11,616 nt of DNA, taken from positions 1-11,616 of the forward strand of contig JAKLKT010000048.1 in the NCBI GenBank assembly GCA_023150495.1, given 5' to 3'. Positions 1-6,648 of this stretch are shown here, in pieces. The first letter of the stretch is position 1. Every line of letters starts with the position of its first letter. The translations under genes were made by a program, and so were the position numbers. The DNA comes from Planctomycetota bacterium (GTDB lineage Bacteria; Planctomycetota; PLA2). Below the pieces are notes generated by a model. The model searched no databases. It worked only from the letters and a program-made list of their open reading frames with translations, and was not told where the DNA came from.

Positions 1-1814
1 GTGTAGTCGCCGGCGTCGAGCTTGCGGAGCCTCGCGGCGAGGCCGTCGAGGTCGCGCTTCATGTCGCGGATCACGTCCGGGATGACGACGGTCGTGCCCT
101 CCTCGCTGAGGATCTCGAGAACCTTCTCGGCCTCCGCGGAGAGCTCCGCCTCGCCGTCGCCGAGCTGCTGCGCCTTGTCCGCGACCGCCCGAGGCGGCGT
201 GGCCGCGTCCTTCAGGCGGAGATTCAGGGAGAGCGTCTCCTTGTGGATCTTCGTCTGCAGGTCGCGCATCCGGGTGAGGCGGCGCTCGAGCGCCTCGAGG
301 AGCATCAGCTGCTCCTCCTCGCGGAGCTGGCGGAGGATCTCCTCGAGCTCCTCCTTCGCCTTCTCCAGCCGCTCGATCGCCTCCTTCTGGTCCTTGTTGG
401 CGCGGTTGGCCGACTTGCCGCGGAGGTTCCGCTCCGCGCGCTGCATCGCCCCCTTCGCCCCCTCCACCCCCTGCTGCCCCGGCGTGGAGCCCTCCTCGCC
501 CTGCCTGCCGGCCTCCTGCTTCATCTTCTTGAGGAGCTCCTCGGTCTCTTCCTCGGTCTTCTTCTGCTCCTCGGCCATCTTGTCGTAGTCCGGCATCTCG
601 ATGAGGCGCTTCAGCTCCTCCTCGAACTTCTCGAGCTTCTTGTAGGCGTTCTCGAGCTCCTTCTTGGCGTCCTCCTCGTGCGGGACGGCGTCGGGGCGGT
701 TGCCCTTGTCGAGCTTGCCCTCGGCCTTGCCCATGTCGCCCTGGGACTTCCGGACCTCGCCCGCGCCGGGGTCGGTGCCGGGCGCGCCGCGCTGGAGCTT
801 CTCGAGCTCCTCGGCAAGGCGGCCGGCGTCCTCGCGGATCCGCTTCTGGTCCTCCCCGAGCTTCTTCTGCCCGTGGTCCTCGAGCCGCTTCGCGAGGCGC
901 TTCAGCGCGTCCTGCGCCTCCTTCAGGTCCTCCTCCGCCTGCTCCTGCGGCTGCTCGAACCCCTCGCCGCCGCGCATGCCCTCGCCCGCCTGGCCCATGC
1001 CCTCGGCCGCGCGCCCGACCGCACCCGCCGCCTGCTCCGCGGGGTTCCGGCGCCCCTCGGCCTCCTGCTTCAGGGCGTCGGGGAGGCCCTGGGCGAGCTT
1101 CCCGATCTCCTCGGCGAGCTCCTTCGCCTTCGCCGCGAGCGCCTCCTGGGCGCCGGCATCCTTCCGGCCGCGGAGGTCCGCCTGCGCCTTCTGGAGCTCC
1201 GCGAGCCGCCGCTGGAGCTCTGCGATCGCGGGATCGCCCGGCGAGGCCTTCGTGCCGTCGATGAGCGCCTGCTCGCGCGCGATCAGGTCGCCGAGCTTCG
1301 CCTTCGCGGCGGCCGCGCGCTGGAGCGCCTTCTCGGGGTCGGCGAACTTCTCCGACTTGAGGTGCTGGTCGCGCTCCTGCTCGAGGATCCGGTTGAGCGT
1401 GGCGAGCTGGTCCTCCTTGCGCTTGATCTGGTCCTGGAGGTCCTTGCGCTCCGCATCGCGGTCGAGCAGGATGTCGAGGAGCCGGGCGAGGGCCGCCTCG
1501 AGCTGCTTCTGCTTCTCGAAGGCCTCGTTGAAGTACTCCGATCGGAGCAGCGTCTCGATCTCGCCCACCTTCTCGAGGTTCCGGTCGTCCTTGCTGCGCT
1601 GCCAGGCCATCTTGAGCCGCGCCGCCTGGTCCGGGTTGTTCCTCGCGAGCTGCTTCATGATCCGCTGCATCGTCTCCTCGATGCGCTTCAGGCGTTCGCC
1701 GACCTCCTTCTGCTTGTCGGCGATCTCCCCCGCCTTGGGCGCGGGGGCCGGCGCGGGCTCCTGCGAGAGGGCGAGGGAGGAGAGGAGCGCGCAGGCAAGG
1801 AGGGCTCGCGTCAC
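1..1814 (-). CDS. Exported coiled-coil repeat protein, C-terminus cut by window edge
   Basis: I do not recognise a named family with a known function. The GTG start at 1814 is chosen because GGAGA lies 6 nt upstream and because it gives a good signal peptide: MTR, then a hydrophobic stretch ALLACALLSSLAL, with a likely AxS|Q cleavage after residue 17. The Cys at residue 8 is too early to be a lipobox. The 604 visible residues are almost entirely charged, heptad-like helix rich in Lys, Glu, Gln, Ala and Leu, with Gly/Pro/Gln-rich breaks near residues 265-290 and 430-455. A spaced motif (Met, Ala at +3, Leu/Met at +7, then Ala-x3-Leu-x2-Ala-x3-Leu) occurs three times, from M273, M361 and M457. 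The last copy runs into an REEE-containing helix (498-520). No enzyme motif is visible, and the frame is open to the window edge. A periplasmic scaffold or spacer is the simplest inference. It follows the DUF4175-like gene after 213 bp, and its helical repeats resemble the C-terminal half of DUF4175 proteins. Confidence 0.85.
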   Translation of the reverse strand, partial: MTRALLACALLSSLALSQEPAPAPAPKAGEIADKQKEVGERLKRIEETMQRIMKQLARNNPDQAARLKMAWQRSKDDRNLEKVGEIETLLRSEYFNEAFEKQKQLEAALARLLDILLDRDAERKDLQDQIKRKEDQLATLNRILEQERDQHLKSEKFADPEKALQRAAAAKAKLGDLIAREQALIDGTKASPGDPAIAELQRRLAELQKAQADLRGRKDAGAQEALAAKAKELAEEIGKLAQGLPDALKQEAEGRRNPAEQAAGAVGRAAEGMGQAGEGMRGGEGFEQPQEQAEEDLKEAQDALKRLAKRLEDHGQKKLGEDQKRIREDAGRLAEELEKLQRGAPGTDPGAGEVRKSQGDMGKAEGKLDKGNRPDAVPHEEDAKKELENAYKKLEKFEEELKRLIEMPDYDKMAEEQKKTEEETEELLKKMKQEAGRQGEEGSTPGQQGVEGAKGAMQRAERNLRGKSANRANKDQKEAIERLEKAKEELEEILRQLREEEQLMLLEALERRLTRMRDLQTKIHKETLSLNLRLKDAATPPRAVADKAQQLGDGEAELSAEAEKVLEILSEEGTTVVIPDVIRDMKRDLDGLAARLRKLDAGDY

Positions 1815-1820
1815 GGGATG

Positions 1821-1825
1821 TCTCC
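1821..1825 (-). promoter_or_regulatory. Shine-Dalgarno sequence that fixes the GTG start of the coiled-coil gene
   Basis: Read on the minus strand, GGAGA is followed by a 6-nt spacer (CATCCC) and then GTG at 1814. The only nearby ATG (1860) is in a different frame, so this site supports the GTG start, as does the signal peptide that follows it. Confidence 0.6.
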
Positions 1826-1870
1826 GGTTTCGGCGGGGTCCGCACGCCCCGCGTTGCCATTCTACCCCCC

Positions 1871-1890
1871 CGCGGGGAGCCGGCCCCGCG
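1871..1890 (-). repeat. Perfect 7-bp inverted repeat in the intergenic leader
   Basis: CGCGGGG (1871-1877) and CCCCGCG (1884-1890) are exact reverse complements around a 6-nt loop. The element lies in the leader of the coiled-coil gene, about 56 nt before its GTG. No T-run follows on either strand, so it is not a standard intrinsic terminator. In DNA this GC-rich, short hairpins arise often by chance. A structured leader is possible but unproven. Confidence 0.3.
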
Positions 1891-1957
1891 CGGGCGTTTG
1901 CAGTTTCCAACCGCCGGGCGGCGGGGGAGTTCGGCCTTTTTACGTTCCCGGGACATG

Positions 1958-1973
1958 CGGGGCTCCCGCCCCG
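1958..1973 (-). repeat. 6-bp GC-only hairpin between the DUF4175-like and coiled-coil genes
   Basis: CGGGGC (1958-1963) and GCCCCG (1968-1973) pair perfectly around a 4-nt loop. On the minus strand the hairpin is followed by CATGTCCCGGGAACG rather than a T-run, so it would not act as a canonical terminator. It could instead stabilise the upstream mRNA end or be a chance structure. Confidence 0.3.
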
Positions 1974-1979
1974 TCCCCC

Positions 1980-2009
1980 GGGCCCCGGCACTCGGTCACC
2001 GAAGGGCCC
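1980..2009 (-). repeat. Nested inverted repeat just after the DUF4175-like gene
   Basis: The outer arms GGGCCC (1980-1985) and GGGCCC (2004-2009) can pair, and inside them TCGG (1992-1995) pairs with CCGA (1999-2002). The linkers are uneven, 6 nt on one side and 1 nt on the other. It begins 18 nt after the stop codon of the upstream gene on the minus strand. There is no T-tract, so it is at best a terminator-like or RNA-stabilising structure. Confidence 0.3.
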
Positions 2010-2027
2010 AGGCGCCTCCCCCTCCCG

Positions 2028-4178
2028 TCACTTCGGCTTGTCCGGCGGCGGCGGGTTCTCTCCGAAGATGTCGCGGAGGACATCCTCGTACTTCTTCCGG
2101 GTCAGCTCCTTCACCTTGCCGTGGTCGGCGAGGATCGACCGGACGGTCTCGACGATCTCGGTGAAGCCCTCCGCCTTCTCCATGCGGGCGAGCATCGCCT
2201 CCATCGCCTTCAGGACGTCCTCGTAGCCCGCCTCGACCGCGTCGCCGTCCGCCCCGCCGATCGCGAGCGTCGCCGCGCGCAGCGCTGCGTCGTCGAGGCG
2301 GCGCGCATGCGGATCCATGACGTCCGTGCGGAGCTGCTCGAGGCCCTTGACGATCGACGAGCGGAGCCGGCCGATCGTCCCGGGCTCCGCGATCCGGTTG
2401 TAGTACATCTCGTCGAAGATCTGCTCGAAGGCGCGCTCGATCGCGTGCACGCGGCGCGCGATCTCGCGCTGGTCCTGCGCCTGGCTCTCGAACTGCGCGG
2501 TCATCTCGGCCGCGGCCGGCGGCTTGTCGCGCAGGTCGAGGAAGCGGTCGCGCACGCGGCGCTCGCGCTGGATGAGCTCCTCGAAGAAGGCGCGCTGCTC
2601 CTGCTGACGGCCGAGCAGTTCGTTCGTCAGCTCCTCGAGCGTCACGACCTTGAGCGCGACCGGGTCCGACTTGCCCTCGTGGGCCGCCGGCTGCGCGTTG
2701 TCCTTGCCGTACGCCGTGAAGGCGAGGAAGGCGCCGGGCGCTAGGCCCAGCGGACCGAGCTCGATCTCGGCGTCGATCTCGACGCTCTCGGCCCCGAGCC
2801 GCTCGGCGGGGAGGGCGACGCTGTGGGGCTCCGGGGCCTCGCGGTCGCCCGCGCTCTTCACGATCTCGAGCCGCCCCTCGACGACCTTCACGTCGTCGGT
2901 CGCGCGGACCGTGTAGGGCACGAGCGCGACGGGCACGACCATCGCGCCGACGCCGCGCTTCTGCAGTCGCACGCGCGGCGCCGCGTCGTCCATGACGCGC
3001 ACGACGAATCGCGGCGCGAGCGTCGGGTTCGAGAGCCCGTCGGTGTCGCGGAGCCGCACGCCGAGGAGGACCGTCTCCTCGGGCGCGATCGTCGCCTCGA
3101 AGGAGTCGGGGCCCGTGAGCTTGCCGGGGACCGAGGTCTCCGCCCCCTCGCCGAGCACGATCTCCATCGACTGGAGGGGCTTTGTCGTCCTCCCGCGCAG
3201 GGTGAGGTAGCCGCCCCGGAGCATCTCCGGGTCGCCCTCGGCCGGGTCGACGCGCAGGGGGTCGCGCCCGGCGTAGGGAGGGAATCCGACCTCGACCGCC
3301 ACCTCGACGACCTCGGGGGCGTCCATGAGCTCGATCCGGTAGTCCTCGGTGACCTCGTCGCCGCCCTCGAGACGGAACGTGATCGGGAAGGCGATCGCCT
3401 TGAACTCGTGGCGGTAGACGTGGCCCTGGAGGTCGGCCTTCATCGTGGCCTTCCCCCGCTCCCCCTCGCTGTCCCGGTAGTGGATGGTGACGCGCTCCGG
3501 GTGCTCCGTGCCGACGCTCCGCGCGGTCACGACGAGATCCGCGCCGCGCACGATGCGGGCGACCCGGTTCGGGAAGAGGTCCTCGTCCACGACCAGGTAG
3601 GTCTTCTGCGGCCAGCGGACGTCGCGCAGGAGGACGTTCCTCTCGAACCAGATACCCGCCGCGGCGGGGTCGGCGGCCGCGCTCGCGGCGAGGATCCCGA
3701 GCGCGAAGAGCCCGAGCGCCGCGCGGCGCGCGACGCGGCCGGTCGCGAGGATCCGGCCGAAGTCGAGGTGCTTCACCGGCTCGGCGACCGCGTGCACGGC
3801 GTCCTCGATGAGCTGCGGCGACATGCCGTAGCGTTCGGGGTCGCCGACGCGCGCGAGCTGGAGCGCCGAGATCAGGCGGTCGGAGAGGTCGGGGTAGCGC
3901 GCCTCGACCGCGATCGCGAGCGGATCCTCGCCGGGGAGCCGGCGCAGCCGGCGGAGCAGGAAGCGCCAGGAGACCCAGCCGATCGCGAGCAGGCCTGCGA
4001 GGAGGATCACCGCCCGCGCCGCGACCTCGAGGCGGAACACGCGGTCGAGGAGGAAGCTCAGGGCGACCGCGGCGAGGAGGACCCCCGCCACGCGCGCGCC
4101 CCCGTCGAGGGCGAGCGCCGCGGCGATACGGCGGCGGAGCGCGTCGAGCCGGGTGCGGATCTCCTCGAGGTCGTCCAT
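2028..4178 (-). CDS. DUF4175-like integral membrane protein with large extracytoplasmic region
   Basis: The 716-residue product looks like the DUF4175 group of large bacterial envelope proteins, whose biochemical function is not known. It starts with a short amphipathic segment (1-25) and has hydrophobic segments near 28-44, 54-72 and 151-168. The stretch between the second and third carries the family-like phrase ARYPDLSDRLISALQL (93-108). After the third segment come WPQKTYL (189-195), a beta-rich region with PPYAG (300-304) and a further DD-containing sandwich around 395-510. Residues 513-700 are charged helices, probably coiled coil, and the tail is proline-rich (PPPPDKPK). The ATG at 4178 lies 1 nt after the preceding stop, without a strong Shine-Dalgarno sequence, which suggests translational coupling. 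It is shorter than alphaproteobacterial DUF4175 proteins as I know them. The repeat-bearing helical part may instead be supplied by the next gene. The family call is by motif recognition and moderate; membrane topology is well supported. Confidence 0.85.
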   Translation of the reverse strand: MDDLEEIRTRLDALRRRIAAALALDGGARVAGVLLAAVALSFLLDRVFRLEVAARAVILLAGLLAIGWVSWRFLLRRLRRLPGEDPLAIAVEARYPDLSDRLISALQLARVGDPERYGMSPQLIEDAVHAVAEPVKHLDFGRILATGRVARRAALGLFALGILAASAAADPAAAGIWFERNVLLRDVRWPQKTYLVVDEDLFPNRVARIVRGADLVVTARSVGTEHPERVTIHYRDSEGERGKATMKADLQGHVYRHEFKAIAFPITFRLEGGDEVTEDYRIELMDAPEVVEVAVEVGFPPYAGRDPLRVDPAEGDPEMLRGGYLTLRGRTTKPLQSMEIVLGEGAETSVPGKLTGPDSFEATIAPEETVLLGVRLRDTDGLSNPTLAPRFVVRVMDDAAPRVRLQKRGVGAMVVPVALVPYTVRATDDVKVVEGRLEIVKSAGDREAPEPHSVALPAERLGAESVEIDAEIELGPLGLAPGAFLAFTAYGKDNAQPAAHEGKSDPVALKVVTLEELTNELLGRQQEQRAFFEELIQRERRVRDRFLDLRDKPPAAAEMTAQFESQAQDQREIARRVHAIERAFEQIFDEMYYNRIAEPGTIGRLRSSIVKGLEQLRTDVMDPHARRLDDAALRAATLAIGGADGDAVEAGYEDVLKAMEAMLARMEKAEGFTEIVETVRSILADHGKVKELTRKKYEDVLRDIFGENPPPPDKPK

Positions 4179-4179
4179 C

Positions 4180-6648
4180 TCACACCATCCGGTAGCGCTT
4201 GCGCAGGATCCACTCCGCGCAGAGCAGCAGGAGGAAGAGGGTGACGGTCGTCCACGTGTCCCAGAGCGGCACCGGCCGGCCCTGCGTCACCACGCGCTCG
4301 CTCGCCGGCGGGATGATCTGCGGGTCGCCGAGCTTTCCGAGCTCGTAGACCTCGGATAGGGTCCCGCGCGTGCGGGTCGCGAGGTCCCTGAGCAGCGGCC
4401 GGTCCGCGCGGACGTCGCCCATCTCGCGGTGCGGCTCCTCCGCGCGGAATGACGCCGCGGGAGCCTCGGGACCCTCGCCCCGGAACTCCGCGGCCGTCGC
4501 GAACAGCTCGTAGTCGCCGACGGCGGGGGGCGCGAACGAGCCCGCGAAGTGGCCGGGCTTGCCCTCGACGGGGGCGAGCTTCATCTCCCGCTCGAGCTCC
4601 GGGCCGTGCACGGTCACGGAGACGGAGGGCGCCTCGAGCGGCTCGAACGAGGGGTCGAAGACCTCCGCCGAGACGCGCACGGCGTCGCCGAGGTCGACGA
4701 GCTCCCGGTCGAGGTACACGCGGAACCTGCGCTTCGCGCCCCCGAGCCTGCCCTCGAGGAGAAATCGCGTCGTCTGCACCCAGAAGCGGTCGAAGATCGC
4801 CTCCGCCGTGCCGCGCCAGCGGTGCGTCTCGTCGGCCGCGAGGAAGAGCACGCGGCCGGCGCCGTAGCGGTGCACCGCGAGCACGGGGCGGCGGCCGTAC
4901 GGCTCGACGGTCTCGCGCGGGTCGTCGTGGCGCGCGAGGACGACCGCGCCGGGCTTCGCCTTGAGCACCGGGAAGCACCAGTAGAACGGCGGCAGCCGGT
5001 CCCACACGAGCTCCTTCGCCTGCTTCGGGTCGGAGTGGAAGCGCGTCGCGGGGTGCGAGAGGCCGGCGGGCTCGGGCGCCATCCGCCAGGGCGACGTGAA
5101 GTAGCCGCCGTAGCCGATGCCGATCCCGGGCTGGTCGGCGCGGTCGGTGTCGAGGACGACCGGGAGGATGCCGGAGAGGTCGTTCTCGCCCGAGGGCGTG
5201 TCGCGGAGGAGCGAGAGCGTGTACTTGTTGCCGGCGACGAAGGCGAGCCCGCCGCCGTGCTCCGCCACGAACTTCTTGAGCATCGCCGGCCAGTCGGGCG
5301 GGAACGCGGCCGGGTCCGGGTCGTGGAGGATGACGATGTCGTACGCGAAGAGGTCCTTCTCCTCCTTGGGCAGGTCCTCGATCGAGATGTTGCCGTCCTG
5401 GCGGAAGCCCGGGTCGGCGCTCTCGAGGAAGCACGCGAGCGTGATCGTCGAGTCGCGCATCAGCGTGTTCTTGATCGCGTAGTAGTCGTACGCCGGCGCG
5501 CCCGCCACGAGCAGCACCTTCGCCTTCTCCTCGACGACGCGCGTGACGAAGATCTTCTCGTTGTCCTTCGTGTCGGACTCGTCGGTCGCGGGCTCGATCC
5601 GCGCGCGGTACTCGACGAGGCCGGTCTTCGGGGGCCGGTCCGTGAACCGGAGGACCGCCGGCTGGTCGCCCGGGGGGAAGTCCACGTGCTCGACCGCGAT
5701 GTGATCCCACGCGTCGCCCGCCTCGGGGTAGCGCCGCATGAGCTCGACGGTCGCGCTGCCGTAGCCGCGCCCGGTCGCGCGCGCCTCGAAGACCGCGGGG
5801 TCGTTCCGGAAGATGCGGTCGGGCCCGCCGAGCGACGTGACGCGGAGGTTCCTCGGCAGCTCCGCCTCGCCGACGACGACCGTGAAGAGGCGGAGGTCCT
5901 TGTTCCGGAGGTAGAGCGCGAGGTCCTCGGGCGGCGGCCCGAGGTTGTTCCGCCCGTCGGTGACGACGATGATCGCGGAGACCCGGTCGGAGCCGGCCGC
6001 CTCGACCGCCTGCCGGACCGAGCCCGCGAGGTTCGTGCCCTTGACCGCGCGTTCCCGGCCCTTGTCGGAGCCGAGCTCGATGCCGGGCACGGGCGGCGGG
6101 ACCGCGTCGCGCGCGAGCCGCGGCACGATGACCGGCGCCGCCGCCGTGTCCGAGAAGTTGTGCACGATCACGCGGTTGCTGCGCGCGAGCATCGTGACGA
6201 GCCCCGACGCGTCGAGCGCCTCGTTGACGATCCGGTAGCGAGGAAGCTCGCGCGGGTCCTTCGAGATCGCGTTCCGCAGCGCCGCCCACGTGGCCTCGTC
6301 CGCATAGCGGTCGCGCGAGATCATGGAGAGCGACCCGTCGAGCAGCAGGAGCGTGCTCTTGTCGATCTCCTCCACCTGGTCGATCGAGAGGACCGGCTCG
6401 AGGATGAGGAGGAAGGCGCAGGCGATCACGAGCGCCCGCAGCGAGGCGAGGGCGATCTTCAGGGGGCCGGGGGCGCTGCCTTCGCGGCGGTAGATCCAGT
6501 AGACGCCGGCGACGAGCGCGAGCGCGAGCAGCAGGAGGGCGAGGCCCGCCGATCCGCGGGGCAGGTTCGCGAACTCGAACGACGGGACCGCGCCCTCGGG
6601 GATGTCCCCTTCCTCGACGCCGAGCAGCGCGCGCAGCCAGCCGCTCAT
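4180..6648 (-). CDS. Membrane-anchored vWA protein with glutamine-amidotransferase-like domain
   Basis: This 822-residue protein has two N-terminal membrane segments (about 33-52 and 67-87). A von Willebrand A domain follows with a complete MIDAS metal site: DGSLS (D104, S106, S108), T205 and D231 in VVTDG. A beta-sandwich-like stretch (about 270-370) comes next, then a class-I glutamine-amidotransferase-like fold from 376 (AKVLLVAGAP, YDIVILHDPDP, EHGGGLAFVAG). The nucleophile-elbow position has no Cys, so amidotransferase activity is unlikely. A second beta-rich part (640-730) and a C-terminal membrane helix (800-814) end the protein, followed by a basic tail. The start ATG at 6648 overlaps the upstream stop as ATGA; longer upstream in-frame sequence is a shadow inside the neighbouring gene. 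Its plan copies that of the upstream gene, suggesting an old duplication. A role as a membrane partner of the MoxR ATPase is inferred from the operon. Confidence 0.9.
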   Translation of the reverse strand: MSGWLRALLGVEEGDIPEGAVPSFEFANLPRGSAGLALLLLALALVAGVYWIYRREGSAPGPLKIALASLRALVIACAFLLILEPVLSIDQVEEIDKSTLLLLDGSLSMISRDRYADEATWAALRNAISKDPRELPRYRIVNEALDASGLVTMLARSNRVIVHNFSDTAAAPVIVPRLARDAVPPPVPGIELGSDKGRERAVKGTNLAGSVRQAVEAAGSDRVSAIIVVTDGRNNLGPPPEDLALYLRNKDLRLFTVVVGEAELPRNLRVTSLGGPDRIFRNDPAVFEARATGRGYGSATVELMRRYPEAGDAWDHIAVEHVDFPPGDQPAVLRFTDRPPKTGLVEYRARIEPATDESDTKDNEKIFVTRVVEEKAKVLLVAGAPAYDYYAIKNTLMRDSTITLACFLESADPGFRQDGNISIEDLPKEEKDLFAYDIVILHDPDPAAFPPDWPAMLKKFVAEHGGGLAFVAGNKYTLSLLRDTPSGENDLSGILPVVLDTDRADQPGIGIGYGGYFTSPWRMAPEPAGLSHPATRFHSDPKQAKELVWDRLPPFYWCFPVLKAKPGAVVLARHDDPRETVEPYGRRPVLAVHRYGAGRVLFLAADETHRWRGTAEAIFDRFWVQTTRFLLEGRLGGAKRRFRVYLDRELVDLGDAVRVSAEVFDPSFEPLEAPSVSVTVHGPELEREMKLAPVEGKPGHFAGSFAPPAVGDYELFATAAEFRGEGPEAPAASFRAEEPHREMGDVRADRPLLRDLATRTRGTLSEVYELGKLGDPQIIPPASERVVTQGRPVPLWDTWTTVTLFLLLLCAEWILRKRYRMV

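Noticed and set aside
1791..1814. Lipobox in the coiled-coil protein (LLAC, Cys at residue 8)
   Set aside because: The Cys comes too early for a lipoprotein signal peptide; the hydrophobic stretch continues past it and an AxS|Q site follows.
1930..1950. Possible promoter or T-run terminator around the A-rich patch
   Set aside because: On the minus strand the patch reads as A-run, not T-run, and no -35/-10 pair with sensible spacing could be assigned. On the plus strand the T-run precedes rather than follows the hairpin.
243..2744. Long plus-strand open frame of 833 codons
   Set aside because: It runs antisense across the coiled-coil gene, the intergenic gap and part of the DUF4175-like gene. 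Its product is a low-complexity Leu/Arg/Glu/Ala sequence with no domain, as expected for the opposite strand of GC-rich genes.
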